From contig DQHW01000011.1 in the NCBI GenBank assembly GCA_003524305.1, positions 1 through 21,146 on the forward strand: a stretch of 21,146 nucleotides of DNA. Reading direction: 5' to 3'. A program made the position numbers and the translations under genes. The notes below the pieces were generated by a model. That model did no database searches and was not told the DNA's origin. It worked only from the letters and a program-made list of their open reading frames with translations. Positions 1 to 8,589 of the stretch are shown piece after piece. This stretch comes from Anaerolineaceae bacterium (lineage in GTDB: Bacteria; Chloroflexota; Anaerolineae; Anaerolineales; Anaerolineaceae). Position 1 is the first letter of the stretch; the number at the start of each line of letters is the position of its first letter.

Positions 1-5
1 CCACT

Positions 6-77
6 TTTTCGCCTCTTTAAATGTTTAAGCTGCAGGCGAAAATCCTTTCAAAACCTCCAGTCCCTGGTCTCAGGGCT
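6..77. other. Non-coding 5' region with two small hairpins
   Basis: The first 212 bases carry no convincing gene. Two inverted repeats are visible: TTTTCGCCT (6-14) with AGGCGAAAA (34-42), and CCCTG (62-66) with CAGGG (71-75). Neither is followed by a clear T-run, so they are not typical intrinsic terminators. They may belong to the 3' end of a transcript that lies outside the window. No tRNA or known riboswitch is recognisable here. Confidence 0.3.
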
Positions 78-116
78 GAATAGTTAGACGACGTGGACCC
101 TGTCAGACCTGTGCGA

Positions 117-145
117 TTGAACTTTTTTCCCTAGTTTATTGTAAT
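117..145 (+). promoter_or_regulatory. Sigma70-like promoter for the first membrane-protein gene
   Basis: A -35 box TTGAAC (117-122) and a -10 box TGTAAT (140-145) are separated by exactly 17 bases. Each differs from consensus by one base. Transcription would start near 152, leaving a leader of about 60 nt before the ATG at 213. Prediction from sequence only. Confidence 0.5.
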
Positions 146-212
146 AACAGAATATTAGGTTTTCCTGATTTCGGGTTTCATGTAATTATTAAAACAAACG
201 GTGGGAGTAAGC

Positions 213-2198
213 ATGACCATTCTGAGAATTCTTGTTTTGTTCATTATATTAGGGTCAGGAATACTTTTCTTAGTTAGAAAGCTATCCATTTCTCAGTTTT
301 TAGCTCCGTTTATTACTATTGCAGGAATAACCACGGCTTTATATGTTTTTGCATTATTCAATTTTCTCAAACCGGGTTTGGTTATCACATCCATCCTATT
401 ACTTGGTCTGGGAATTTTTTCCTTGCTCGACTGGCCAATAAAAACTCAACCTGAAAACAAGAAAATATCCCCTCCATTAGTAGTATGGAGTTTAATTTTT
501 TTGTTTACTGCCGTTTATACCGCAGGGACTCTTTTTTACCAATGGGATGAGTTTTCATATTGGGGGATGATTTATAAGTATTTACTCTCCACCAACCACC
601 TTCCAGATTTAGCCAGCAATTTCTTAGTCACAACCTATCCGCCTTTTACATCTCTGTTTCAATATTTTGTAGGGACTATCGTAAAAAACTCAGAATCAAG
701 CGCCTTTTTCGCACATATATTATTATCTTTCAGTTCAATCATCGCCATTCTTCCAAACAGGAAGTGGAACGATTGGAAAAAATACGCTATTCTGCTGGGG
801 TTGTGTATCCTATCCGTGTTTCCATTTGATTTAAGATTCCAATCGTTATATGTGGACTTAACACTTGGTTTACTTTTCGCCGCAGGTCTCGCTTCAGCAG
901 CGAATAATGACAATTTTTCTAAAGAACGAGTTACAACGGTTACCATTGCGTCGATTGCCCTTATTTTGACCAAGCCATTAGGAATTGTTTTTGCATTGGT
1001 GTGTGTTGCTGTACTGTATTTTGATTTTCTATTTACTAAATATCAGATCACTTCATTTAGAAATTTTTGTGCTTCGTTATTTAAACCCTTAATAAAAACA
1101 CAAATCCTTATTGTTATCGGCGCGATATTGTTAGCCTTTTTTAGTTGGAATATTCATACTAAGTCATTAAATAATACAAAGGTTAACCTAAGTTTTAATG
1201 CCATTCCTGTTTCTTCAGGTGATATTTACCCGGGAGATCAGAGTTATTACCTGACAAAATTGGATGATCAACAATATCTCTTTGAGAAAAATGTTCTATT
1301 ATTAAATCAACCCTACGAAATAGATATCAGCGTAGTAAATGTTTTACGAATATTTACAGTTAACACTTCGTTTAGAACAAAAATGATCATCGTCAATTTT
1401 ATTCAAAGTTTTTCAAACCATAATTTTCTTACAGTTAAGTTTACTTGCTTTACAGCCTTACTTTTTATTATTTTATTTTGTTTACTGTTTATGGTTTTCA
1501 AAAAACAAGAAGTTAGTTCTTTGCCAAGAAACACAATCATTATTTTCCTTGGTTTTGTAATTTATGCATTTGGTCTATTATTTGCTTATATCTACTACTT
1601 CCCTCCTTCGGATGGAATTAAAGTACCTGAATTATCGCGGTATCTTTCAAGTTTTTTACTAGGGTGGTGGATGCTGATTATATGCATCCTTTACCAACAC
1701 AACTCAACAAAAATACCTGGGATAAGTATTCAAGCCTCAAGTTTGATTTCTATTGCTTTGTTTTTTACTTTGGCCCTAGTTACTCCTTTTTCGGCATATG
1801 TTCATTCTCCCAGGTCTCCAAATGCTCAACGATTTGAAGTAAATCGAATAGTAAAAGCGCTTAACAATAAGGTTACAAAAGAAGATAAAATATTTGATAT
1901 TTGGCAAGTTGACGAGTCTCTTGGACTCAACCATTACATCATGAAATACTATTTGACTCCAATTGCTACAAACAAGCATGGCTGGCGAATTAGCCCAAAA
2001 GACAACAAAACATTAGAGAATCAAAGTGAATATGGACTAATAACAGATATGAGTCCCGAAGAATGGCTAAAATTATTAAATGATCAACAATATTCTCGTG
2101 TGCTCGTTTGTACATCTGACAAAGATTTTTGGGTGAATTATGGCTCGTTATTTGATGAATATCAAGACGAGAATATTCCTATTCAAGTTAAATATTAG
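213..2198 (+). CDS. GT-C-like multipass membrane protein, probable glycosyltransferase
   Basis: A polytopic inner-membrane protein of 661 residues with many hydrophobic segments and a soluble C-terminal part of about 110 residues. The first large outward loop carries WDEFSYWG (residues 111-118), followed by TYPPF (141-145), a helix with SLYVD (Asp215) and TKPLG (253-257). Acidic residues in the first outer loop and a Y-P-P motif are typical of lipid-phospho-sugar dependent GT-C glycosyltransferases, so a role in cell-surface glycan or glycolipid assembly is likely; donor and acceptor cannot be told. I start at ATG 213 rather than GTG 201 because GGGAG (203-207) lies 5 bases upstream as a ribosome site. 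The gene is visibly more AT-rich than its neighbours, with AT-ending codons, which suggests separate acquisition. A different membrane function is possible because no family was confirmed. Confidence 0.65.
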   Translation: MTILRILVLFIILGSGILFLVRKLSISQFLAPFITIAGITTALYVFALFNFLKPGLVITSILLLGLGIFSLLDWPIKTQPENKKISPPLVVWSLIFLFTAVYTAGTLFYQWDEFSYWGMIYKYLLSTNHLPDLASNFLVTTYPPFTSLFQYFVGTIVKNSESSAFFAHILLSFSSIIAILPNRKWNDWKKYAILLGLCILSVFPFDLRFQSLYVDLTLGLLFAAGLASAANNDNFSKERVTTVTIASIALILTKPLGIVFALVCVAVLYFDFLFTKYQITSFRNFCASLFKPLIKTQILIVIGAILLAFFSWNIHTKSLNNTKVNLSFNAIPVSSGDIYPGDQSYYLTKLDDQQYLFEKNVLLLNQPYEIDISVVNVLRIFTVNTSFRTKMIIVNFIQSFSNHNFLTVKFTCFTALLFIILFCLLFMVFKKQEVSSLPRNTIIIFLGFVIYAFGLLFAYIYYFPPSDGIKVPELSRYLSSFLLGWWMLIICILYQHNSTKIPGISIQASSLISIALFFTLALVTPFSAYVHSPRSPNAQRFEVNRIVKALNNKVTKEDKIFDIWQVDESLGLNHYIMKYYLTPIATNKHGWRISPKDNKTLENQSEYGLITDMSPEEWLKLLNDQQYSRVLVCTSDKDFWVNYGSLFDEYQDENIPIQVKY

Positions 2199-2490
2199 AG
2201 GATCGATATTAAAATCATATGCTGCTGTTGGTTCTTTGAACAGTTCAACTACAGTATATACTTGAACAAAATCAGATTCTCAAAATAAGAACAATGAACT
2301 TCCTTGAATGATTTGGGAGATTTGTTGTTTTATCAGATTTAGGCATATTTCAGCGAGATTGCATACGTTATCATGGTCATCCGCTACAGTAATGAGGATG
2401 ATGATAAAAAACTGTTGGGTATATACATTGGTTATGTGGTTTTTTCTTGTGCTATACTCTCCCTAACCAAAACCTGATGAGAGTGAACGT
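2199..2490. other. Intergenic region, AT-rich, no gene seen
   Basis: This 292-base gap has no supported gene; the longest open stretch (about 50 codons near 2308) lacks a ribosome site. It contains a perfect odd palindrome TTGAAC-A-GTTCAA (2236-2248), which overlaps a second small inverted repeat GTTC-TTT-GAAC (2231-2241). That could be an operator or chance. The downstream promoter sits at its right end. Confidence 0.4.
2450..2458 (+). promoter_or_regulatory. Extended -10 promoter
   Basis: TGCTATACT gives an extended -10 (TGn plus TATACT at 2453-2458) without a good -35 at normal spacing. The start would be near 2465, about 26 nt upstream of the ATG at 2491. The same nine bases occur upstream of the gene at 9234, which supports a real element. 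Confidence 0.45.
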
Positions 2491-4212
2491 ATGAATTTCA
2501 GCAAGAAGATCACACAAACCCTCGTGGTGATATTGATCGCAGGCATAATATCTTTGCCGCTGACACTAGTCAGCCCTTCTGAAGGAGAATCCGTTTTTTG
2601 GATGGGAGTCTCCAAAGAACGATTGGTGATTTTCGCCGGGCATTTATTGGCAGTATTAATCGTGGCGGTTGTGTTTGCCCTGGGTGTCAAACGTGAATAC
2701 AAGGCGGCTTTATTTCAACGTTTCAGCAAATTTCTCAATAACCCCACTTATTACCCCACCCTTCGCTATGGTCTATTCGGCGTTTCCATTTTCTTGAGTT
2801 TTGCCTTCGTCAACTTCTCCATTTTAATCCCGCAGGCGCTTTCAGCCATCTCAGGGTGGATGGTCTTCTCGGCATGGATGCTCTATGCGCTGTTCGTCAA
2901 GCTCGTCCAGGCTCCCGCGGATTTTGTCTTAGTAAAATTCTCCACACCCTTCCCGTCATGGAATGGCTTATCAAAGATTCAAAAACGGACCACCCTGGTG
3001 TTGTTGGGGTTGGGATTGCTCTATTTCTTTCTATTCATCCCGCTCAATTTACAAAATTCAGGCTCAAGAAACGAACTGAACCTGGATGAAATGCTGATGC
3101 TGCCCCATGTAGAAAAGATGCTTTCAGCCCAACCTAATCTTCACATGGTACTTTACAGATTTTTAGTCTATGGTGATTACATTTACGGCTTTCCGTTTTA
3201 CGGTTATTCTGCATTACTACTGTTGCCGGGTAAATTACTTTTCGGACAGGGCTATGTTGATCATCTTCAGTTGAACATGCTGCTGCTGCGCCAGTTCGCC
3301 AACGTGCTGCCGGCAGTATTGTCTTGCTTCATCATATCCTGGCTTGCGACACACTTTAAAAATTTTTGGGTATCGGTAATGGTGTTCGTCATCTTGCTCA
3401 CCCTGCCAGGAATGACCGGTATTAACAATGCCTTCTGGCACCCTGATGCAATCAATCTATTGTTTATTGCGTTGACATTGTTTTATCTAGATCGGGACCA
3501 ATTCAAATTCGGCCCCAATTTTTACTTTGCAGCGATTACTTGCGGCGCCTCCATTGCCACACGACTCTTCGGTGTTTTCTTCTTCCTGACGATTGGCAGT
3601 CTTTTGGGCGCGGGAGTGATCAAGAAAGTGCTCACACCCCGAAAAGCTTTGATATCAGGGTTACTTTTCATTGTTCTGATGGTCGGGGCAATTTTGATTT
3701 CAAACCCATACACCTTCAGCCCGGGCGAATTAAATGCAGCCAAAGCCACCTTCGAACACAGGCAATCCGTGCTGGCAAACGGAATAGACGAACCGGACCC
3801 TGAACACATTTATCGCACCGGACTGGATGCCTGGTGGCCATTCTTTACTCGCGATTATGGTAACGGGGTTACGCTGGCCTTTCTTTCCATTTCTGCCGTG
3901 ATCGGCGCTCTTGGTAAGAAACGTAAGTCTTATTACGGCGCACTATTAGCCTGGCTGATGGTTATTGGAACCTATTTGATCGGGTTTGTGCTGGTCAAGT
4001 CGCCCTGGTATATTTTGCCATTTTTAATTCCGCTTTATGGCGGAGCAATGGCAATATCTGATAATCTTGAGAGTGTTTTAGAGAAACTCAGGATTAATCC
4101 AACATCCGCATTAATTACTAAGATTGGACTCTTTGCATTAATGTCGGCATTGGGATTAATCCAATTTGTACAAAATCTGCTAACCCTGATACCTGTCTTC
4201 TTGACATCTTAA
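2491..4212 (+). CDS. GT39-like membrane glycosyltransferase
   Basis: A 573-residue polytopic membrane protein in the style of the GT39/ArnT/PMT clan (GT-C fold), which moves sugars from polyprenyl-phosphate donors on the outer face of the membrane. There is an N-terminal extension with about four hydrophobic segments (to about residue 185). Then comes the family-like core: NLDEM (Asp199, Glu200) in the first outer loop, FPFYGYSALLLLPGKLLFG (234-252), WHPD (316-319), and a helix with GASIATR (352-358). The acidic pair is in the place of the catalytic Asp/Glu of this clan. The ribosome site is weak (GAGAG about 10 bases before the ATG). A short 19-base gap separates it from the phosphoesterase gene, so co-transcription is likely. 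Substrate unknown. Confidence 0.7.
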   Translation: MNFSKKITQTLVVILIAGIISLPLTLVSPSEGESVFWMGVSKERLVIFAGHLLAVLIVAVVFALGVKREYKAALFQRFSKFLNNPTYYPTLRYGLFGVSIFLSFAFVNFSILIPQALSAISGWMVFSAWMLYALFVKLVQAPADFVLVKFSTPFPSWNGLSKIQKRTTLVLLGLGLLYFFLFIPLNLQNSGSRNELNLDEMLMLPHVEKMLSAQPNLHMVLYRFLVYGDYIYGFPFYGYSALLLLPGKLLFGQGYVDHLQLNMLLLRQFANVLPAVLSCFIISWLATHFKNFWVSVMVFVILLTLPGMTGINNAFWHPDAINLLFIALTLFYLDRDQFKFGPNFYFAAITCGASIATRLFGVFFFLTIGSLLGAGVIKKVLTPRKALISGLLFIVLMVGAILISNPYTFSPGELNAAKATFEHRQSVLANGIDEPDPEHIYRTGLDAWWPFFTRDYGNGVTLAFLSISAVIGALGKKRKSYYGALLAWLMVIGTYLIGFVLVKSPWYILPFLIPLYGGAMAISDNLESVLEKLRINPTSALITKIGLFALMSALGLIQFVQNLLTLIPVFLTS

Positions 4213-4231
4213 AAACTTTAGAAAGGGATCA

Positions 4232-4996
4232 ATGACCAAGATTGCCATCCTCTCTGATTTACACGGAAACATGCCGGCCATCGAAAAAGTGCTCGCGGAT
4301 CTCAAGACCCGCCAAGTTGAACGCGTCTTCTGCCTGGGAGATCTGGTATCAGGACCTTTGTGGCCACGAGAGTCGATTGACCTTCTCATGCAACAAGACT
4401 GGACCTTCGTGCGCGGCAATCATGACCGCAACCTGGTGGAGAGTGCCCCCGACAAGCTGGGTGATTCTGATGCCTACGCATTCAAACATCTTGAAAAAAA
4501 ACACCTTGATTGGCTGGCTGCCCTGCATGCCACACAAGAAATCGACAATACCTTTTTACTTTGTCACGGCTCCCCTGCCAAAGACACAACCTACTTGTTG
4601 GAAACGATTGAAAATGGCCGCGTACGGCTCTCCACCCCTGAAGAGATCAAGCCGAAAATAAACGGCATCCACGTGCCGGTGCTGCTCTGCGGACACTCGC
4701 ATACACCGCGACTGGTGACATTGGAGGATGGTTTGACCATCATCAACCCTGGAAGTGTCGGGGTACCGGCATACGAAGATGCATCAGTCGGCTATTTTGT
4801 GGTGGAGTGCGGTTCACCTCATGCACGTTATGCGGTGATTGAGGATACACCTGATGGCTGGAAAACCGAGATTGTGCTCCTTCCTTACGATCATGAATTG
4901 GCTGCATCTCAAGCTCATAAGAATAAACGCCCTGATTATGAGATTGGGTTGCGGACAGGCTTTATGCGCGGGGAAAAAATTCCAATTTATGGTTAA
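4232..4996 (+). CDS. Calcineurin-like metallophosphoesterase (YfcE/MJ0936 type)
   Basis: A soluble 254-residue metallophosphoesterase with all motifs of the dinuclear-metal site: SDLHGN (Asp9, His11, Asn13), GDLVSGP (Asp37), GNHD (Asn63, His64), CHGSP (His112) and GHSHTP (His155, His157), followed by NPGSVG (172-177). This order and length fit the YfcE/MJ0936 group of small phosphodiesterases; the natural substrate of most members is not known. The start is fixed by AAAGGGA a few bases upstream of the ATG. It follows the membrane glycosyltransferase by 19 bases and is closed by a strong terminator, so it is probably the last gene of a two-gene transcript. All catalytic residues are present, so the enzyme should be active. 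Confidence 0.9.
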   Translation: MTKIAILSDLHGNMPAIEKVLADLKTRQVERVFCLGDLVSGPLWPRESIDLLMQQDWTFVRGNHDRNLVESAPDKLGDSDAYAFKHLEKKHLDWLAALHATQEIDNTFLLCHGSPAKDTTYLLETIENGRVRLSTPEEIKPKINGIHVPVLLCGHSHTPRLVTLEDGLTIINPGSVGVPAYEDASVGYFVVECGSPHARYAVIEDTPDGWKTEIVLLPYDHELAASQAHKNKRPDYEIGLRTGFMRGEKIPIYG

Positions 4997-5028
4997 TTTC
5001 GGAAATCAAAAGAGTAGGCAGTATTTTT

Positions 5029-5062
5029 ATCGACCGGCGTAATGCCGGTTGATTTTGTTTTG
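5029..5062 (+). terminator. Rho-independent terminator after the phosphoesterase gene
   Basis: Arms ATCGACCGGC (5029-5038) and GCCGGTTGAT (5044-5053) form a 10-bp stem with one G-U pair and a five-base loop. It is followed by TTTGTTTTG. Plus-strand orientation only. Confidence 0.9.
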
Positions 5063-5133
5063 TCGTTAATATCAGACGGAACTTTTCTCTTATTAAGATC
5101 GTCTTTAGAAATAGAAACAAAAAAGGAGAAAAA

Positions 5134-5544
5134 ATGAAAAAACAACTGTCTACAATTCTCATAATCTTTACCTTGCTGGCATTGCTAAGTGCCTGTTCAA
5201 ATCAAGTCAATCTTGCAGATACTAACTGGCAGCTCACCAAACTCGCTGGTAAAACACCCCTTCCTGACGTAAACGTAACCTTGAATTTCAGCAAAGACGC
5301 CATTGGCGGCAATGATGGTTGCAATACCTACGGCGGATCTTATACAACAAACAAGGATACAATTACTTTTGGCAATGATATTTTCTCGACCATGATGTAT
5401 TGTACCGATGAGATTGCAGTTCAGTATCAGGCTTTTTATGAAGCACTAAAGCAAGCTGCAACATATAAAATCACAACTAACTCGCTTACGTTGTTTGATA
5501 CAAAAGGAAGTGTACTGGCTGAATTCACTGCAAGCCAGAATTAA
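5134..5544 (+). CDS. META-domain lipoprotein (HslJ-like)
   Basis: A 136-residue secreted lipoprotein. A basic start and hydrophobic stretch lead to the lipobox LLSAC with Cys21 as the lipidated residue. The rest is one META domain: the opening NWQLTKLAG, the typical GNDGCNTYGGSY near residues 54-65, and the FSTMMYC segment with its conserved cysteine. META domains occur in HslJ and related envelope proteins linked to stress or antibiotic tolerance; the molecular function is unclear. AAAGGAG lies 6 bases before the ATG. It has its own transcription unit because a terminator precedes it. Its stop codon overlaps that of the convergent gene on the other strand. Confidence 0.85.
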   Translation: MKKQLSTILIIFTLLALLSACSNQVNLADTNWQLTKLAGKTPLPDVNVTLNFSKDAIGGNDGCNTYGGSYTTNKDTITFGNDIFSTMMYCTDEIAVQYQAFYEALKQAATYKITTNSLTLFDTKGSVLAEFTASQN

Positions 5545-5549
5545 TTCTG
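5536..5549. other. 14-base palindrome spanning two overlapping stop codons
   Basis: CAGAATTAATTCTG is its own reverse complement. TAA of the META gene (5542-5544) and TAA of the opposite-strand membrane gene (5541-5543) share the central TTAA. No room is left for a conventional terminator between the two converging genes. Confidence 0.8.
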
Positions 5550-6992
5550 CGCAGTCTTGATAAAGATAAGCTCCCGCTCATCCCGGTAGATCTCAATCCA
5601 GTTGATGGAATTAGAGACTGCTATGATGAGCGGTTTTTCGTTATCTCGATCCAACAGCAACAAATTAACGCCATACCCATCCAGAATCTCTTGCCAATCA
5701 TAAGACGCTCGCAATAATCTCTTGTTATCCAAGAATATCTGTTCGTCAAAATCTTCGATGCGATTGGTGATCCATACTGGCCGTTCAGGCAGCGAATAAG
5801 AGATGTAGATAGATGCCACCCAGTTTGCCCAGATATGTTCAGGCAGTTCAGGGTGGGACTTGATCCATTCGACCGCCTGAACGGGAGTAGTAATTGCCAG
5901 TGAAGCAGGAGCTTGCGGCCACCACTGCTGCCGAATTCCAGGCAAAAAGGTTAGCGGAATAATCAGTAATAATATTCCGAGTATCAAGTTAAACCCTCGC
6001 CGTAGAAAAAACTGCCGTTTTTCCAGAAAACGTTCCAACCAGGGTGCTGCGAGCTGCACCAGTAACAAGGCTTCTATCAGTGAAAACCATAATATATAGC
6101 GGATGCTCGATAGTGCCATCCAGCCGAAACCTAAGAACCACACCCACCATAAAAGCTGAACTTTCACTTTGCTATACGCAGACATCAGTGCCATAACCAA
6201 CAGTGAACCAAAAAATAAATTCAACTGCCAACCCTGATTCATGGGCGGCTGCCATTCAGAACTATAAGTTTTGATCAGGTCATTGCCAATCATCCCCGCG
6301 GTGTTCGTCCACAGGTGAAATCCGTATGGGTTGATCAAGGTGGCAGCCAAACTAAATATCAAGACAATCGAAAGATGCTTACGACTGCCTGAGCCAAAAA
6401 TCAGTGCAGAGAGAAGCAACACAAAAAGCAAAATGAATGATCCATGCAGGTTCACCCAAAACAGAGAAATAATGGGAAGCAGCCAGAGCATGCGGTTACT
6501 TCCGCGCAGCCATTTGAGCAAAATCAACAACGTGAGGCCAAATAAAGGCAGGGCAAAAATTTGCGGCCGGGTAGACCAATTGTTACTGCCCATAAAGGCT
6601 GTCACAAGTAATACAAGGCTGGCAGAAACAGGTCCGAGTTTGAGTAAACGAAGGCAAAGCCAAATTGACAAATACAACCCTGCAACACAAAGCCCTATCA
6701 CCAGTGCAGTAAGCGCCAATCCGCCTAACTTGTAAATGCCAAAAAAAGCCAAAGAGGCCAGCCAGTAGGAGAATACTGCCGGCTGACCACTGCTGGTGTA
6801 AGTCATAAACTCAGTGGTGGGGATTGCGCGGGTTTGGAAAATTTGCTCGCCAATACGTAGATAGGTCCAGTAGTCGCTGGGTTCAAGAGGCATCAGTACG
6901 ACAATAATAAAGATAACCGCCAGCACCAGGCTGAGTAGTAAAAATCCAGAATATGAAGGTTTTTTCTCAGAGTCATCAGCCACCCGGGTCAT
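5541..6992 (-). CDS. GT-C-like multipass membrane protein, paralogue B
   Basis: A 483-residue membrane protein with many hydrophobic helices and a soluble outer C-terminal domain of about 115 residues. After the first helix it carries SDYWTYLRIG (39-48) and IPTTEFMTYT (57-66). This resembles the D-x-W-x-x-L-x-x-G ... IP-x-x-D/E-x-x-(S/T)-Y-T pattern of a broad family of GT-C-like bacterial membrane proteins in which the first Asp is thought to be catalytic. The C-terminal domain holds PVQAVEWIKSHPELP and TNRIEDF. The neighbour upstream is a clear paralogue of similar length, and its TGA overlaps this ATG (ATGA), so the two are translationally coupled. Probable role: addition of sugars to a lipid or surface polymer. 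Activity and substrate are inference. Confidence 0.65.
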   Translation of the reverse strand: MTRVADDSEKKPSYSGFLLLSLVLAVIFIIVVLMPLEPSDYWTYLRIGEQIFQTRAIPTTEFMTYTSSGQPAVFSYWLASLAFFGIYKLGGLALTALVIGLCVAGLYLSIWLCLRLLKLGPVSASLVLLVTAFMGSNNWSTRPQIFALPLFGLTLLILLKWLRGSNRMLWLLPIISLFWVNLHGSFILLFVLLLSALIFGSGSRKHLSIVLIFSLAATLINPYGFHLWTNTAGMIGNDLIKTYSSEWQPPMNQGWQLNLFFGSLLVMALMSAYSKVKVQLLWWVWFLGFGWMALSSIRYILWFSLIEALLLVQLAAPWLERFLEKRQFFLRRGFNLILGILLLIIPLTFLPGIRQQWWPQAPASLAITTPVQAVEWIKSHPELPEHIWANWVASIYISYSLPERPVWITNRIEDFDEQIFLDNKRLLRASYDWQEILDGYGVNLLLLDRDNEKPLIIAVSNSINWIEIYRDERELIFIKTAQN

Positions 6993-8461
6993 TTTGACAC
7001 TCCAGTTATGACCGGATTAACCCTGGCAAAAATCACGGTTTGCTCGTCACTATAGACTTCTTTCCAAACAGGCGACGAGGAAGCAGCAGAAATCAAATCG
7101 GGTTGGTATTCGGTGCTTGGCATGAGCAGATTGATACCGTATTGATCCAACAGCGATTGCCAATCAAAATTCGCATTGGCAATGTGTTTGTTATCATCAA
7201 ACTGCTTAAGCGGAAAATCTTCAAACCGGTTGGTCATGAAAAGTTTGCGCTCTGGCAGCGCGGAGGTCAAATAGGTGGAATAGGTAAAATCACTCCATAA
7301 ACTATCAGGGAGTTGTGGATTCGACTTTAGCCAATCCACAGCCTCCACCGGGGTGGTACTGCTGTAAACCGGCGGAGCTTGCTGCCACCATGATGCGCGC
7401 AACCCAGGCAGTAGAGCAATAGGAAATAAGAGAAGAAGTACACCTAACAAGCGGTTGATTCCTAGGTTCTGAAAACGGTTCTTCCCTTCAAGATGACGGA
7501 TAAAGAACGGCGACAAGATCATGCCTAACAACAAAGCTTCCACTGGAAGGAACCAAACTCCATAACGCACCGTTGAAAGCGCCATCCAACCAAAACCGAT
7601 GAACCAGACCCAAAATAGAAAATTGATCTTAGGTTTAATGAAAGCAGTCAAAACAGGTATGGCCAGTAAAGCGCCATAAAAGAGATTTGCCTGCCAGCCT
7701 TCATTCGTTGGTGACGCCCATTCCAGACTGAAGGCTTGAATAGCCTGGCTGTTGACCATGGAAAACATACTCATCCACAAATTTAACCCGTAGTAATTGA
7801 TGCAGGTGGCTGCCAGGCTTAAAATGGTGACCAAAAGCAATTTTTTACGGCTGCCCCTGCCAAAGAGCAGAGCTGGCACAAGCAGAAAAAATAATACGAT
7901 AAATGATCCATGCAAGTTAGCCCACAAAATGGCGCTCAATGGCAGATACCAGATCAGTTTGTCATGGTTATGTTGCCAACGAAGAACTGCCAGCAATGCC
8001 AATCCAAAAAGCGGATAAGTGAGCAGCTGCGGTCTGGTAGCCCAATAGTTAACCCCAACCAGACCTGTGAGGATCAAAACAAAAGCTGAAGTGAGAGCAC
8101 CTACCTTAAGTTCGCGCAGGCAAAACCACAAGAGGGTATAAAAACACCCCACACATAAAGCGGAAAAGATGCTGACAAGTGTTACCCCTCCCAGTTTGAT
8201 TAATCCCCAAAAAATTAAGGATGGCAGCCAATAAAGGTAAACCGCAGGCTCACCAAAACGCGTATACGTCATGAATTCTGTGGAGGGAATATGGCCGGTG
8301 GAGACAATCTCCTGCCCGATGCGTACATAGGGCCAAAAGTCATTTGGAAAGAGAGGCAAAAGCACCGCAATGGTAAGCATCAGCATCATCACAAGGGCAA
8401 AGATCAGAAACTCGGCTTTACCGCGAGGTTTTTCGTTTTGAATTGAAGATTCGGAAACCAT
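6989..8461 (-). CDS. GT-C-like multipass membrane protein, paralogue A
   Basis: A 490-residue polytopic protein, clearly homologous over its full length to the next gene: NDFWPYVRIG (40-49), IPSTEFMTYT (59-68), a GSFIVLFFLL helix, and the C-terminal outer domain with PVEAVDWLKSNPQLP and TNRFEDF. Asp41 is at the place of the expected catalytic acid of GT-C enzymes. The open frame extends to a TTG at 8518, but I choose ATG 8461. The first 19 codons would run through a good promoter, and only the shorter start gives the N-terminus the same length as the paralogue. The ATG has no ribosome site and lies where transcription should begin, so the mRNA is probably leaderless. The tandem pair is likely a duplication whose products work together or on different acceptors. 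Confidence 0.65.
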   Translation of the reverse strand: MVSESSIQNEKPRGKAEFLIFALVMMLMLTIAVLLPLFPNDFWPYVRIGQEIVSTGHIPSTEFMTYTRFGEPAVYLYWLPSLIFWGLIKLGGVTLVSIFSALCVGCFYTLLWFCLRELKVGALTSAFVLILTGLVGVNYWATRPQLLTYPLFGLALLAVLRWQHNHDKLIWYLPLSAILWANLHGSFIVLFFLLVPALLFGRGSRKKLLLVTILSLAATCINYYGLNLWMSMFSMVNSQAIQAFSLEWASPTNEGWQANLFYGALLAIPVLTAFIKPKINFLFWVWFIGFGWMALSTVRYGVWFLPVEALLLGMILSPFFIRHLEGKNRFQNLGINRLLGVLLLLFPIALLPGLRASWWQQAPPVYSSTTPVEAVDWLKSNPQLPDSLWSDFTYSTYLTSALPERKLFMTNRFEDFPLKQFDDNKHIANANFDWQSLLDQYGINLLMPSTEYQPDLISAASSSPVWKEVYSDEQTVIFARVNPVITGVSK

Positions 8462-8467
8462 AACAAT

Positions 8468-8497
8468 AGAATACTCGATAACTTGAAAAAAGGTCAA
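8468..8497 (-). promoter_or_regulatory. Promoter for a leaderless transcript (minus strand)
   Basis: Read on the minus strand: -35 TTGACC (8497-8492), 18-base spacer, -10 TATTCT (8473-8468), then six bases to the ATG at 8461. The expected start of transcription falls on or next to the A of the start codon. Confidence 0.55.
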
Positions 8498-8576
8498 GCA
8501 GGTTGATTGAATATGCAACCCTTTTGCAAAGAGGATGAGAATTTGTGTCTCAAAGAAATATTATATAAACACACGG

Positions 8577-8582
8577 TATAAT
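8577..8582 (+). promoter_or_regulatory. -10 box TATAAT for the exonuclease gene
   Basis: A perfect TATAAT ends seven bases before the ATG at 8590. No convincing -35 is seen at 16-19 bases, and no ribosome site fits between the -10 and the ATG. This too suggests a leaderless mRNA. Confidence 0.5.
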
Positions 8583-8589
8583 TTTCAGC

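Noticed and set aside
1..130. Possible structured RNA or tRNA from the two hairpins
   Set aside because: No T-loop GGTTCGAATCC-like sequence, no acceptor stem and no known riboswitch pattern; the hairpins are small and separate.
659..973. A 104-codon open frame on the minus strand inside the first membrane-protein gene
   Set aside because: It lies fully within a longer, well-supported gene, has no ribosome site and shows no family-like sequence.
2308..2464. A short open frame of about 50 codons in the gap before 2491
   Set aside because: No ribosome site, odd composition, and it runs through the probable promoter.
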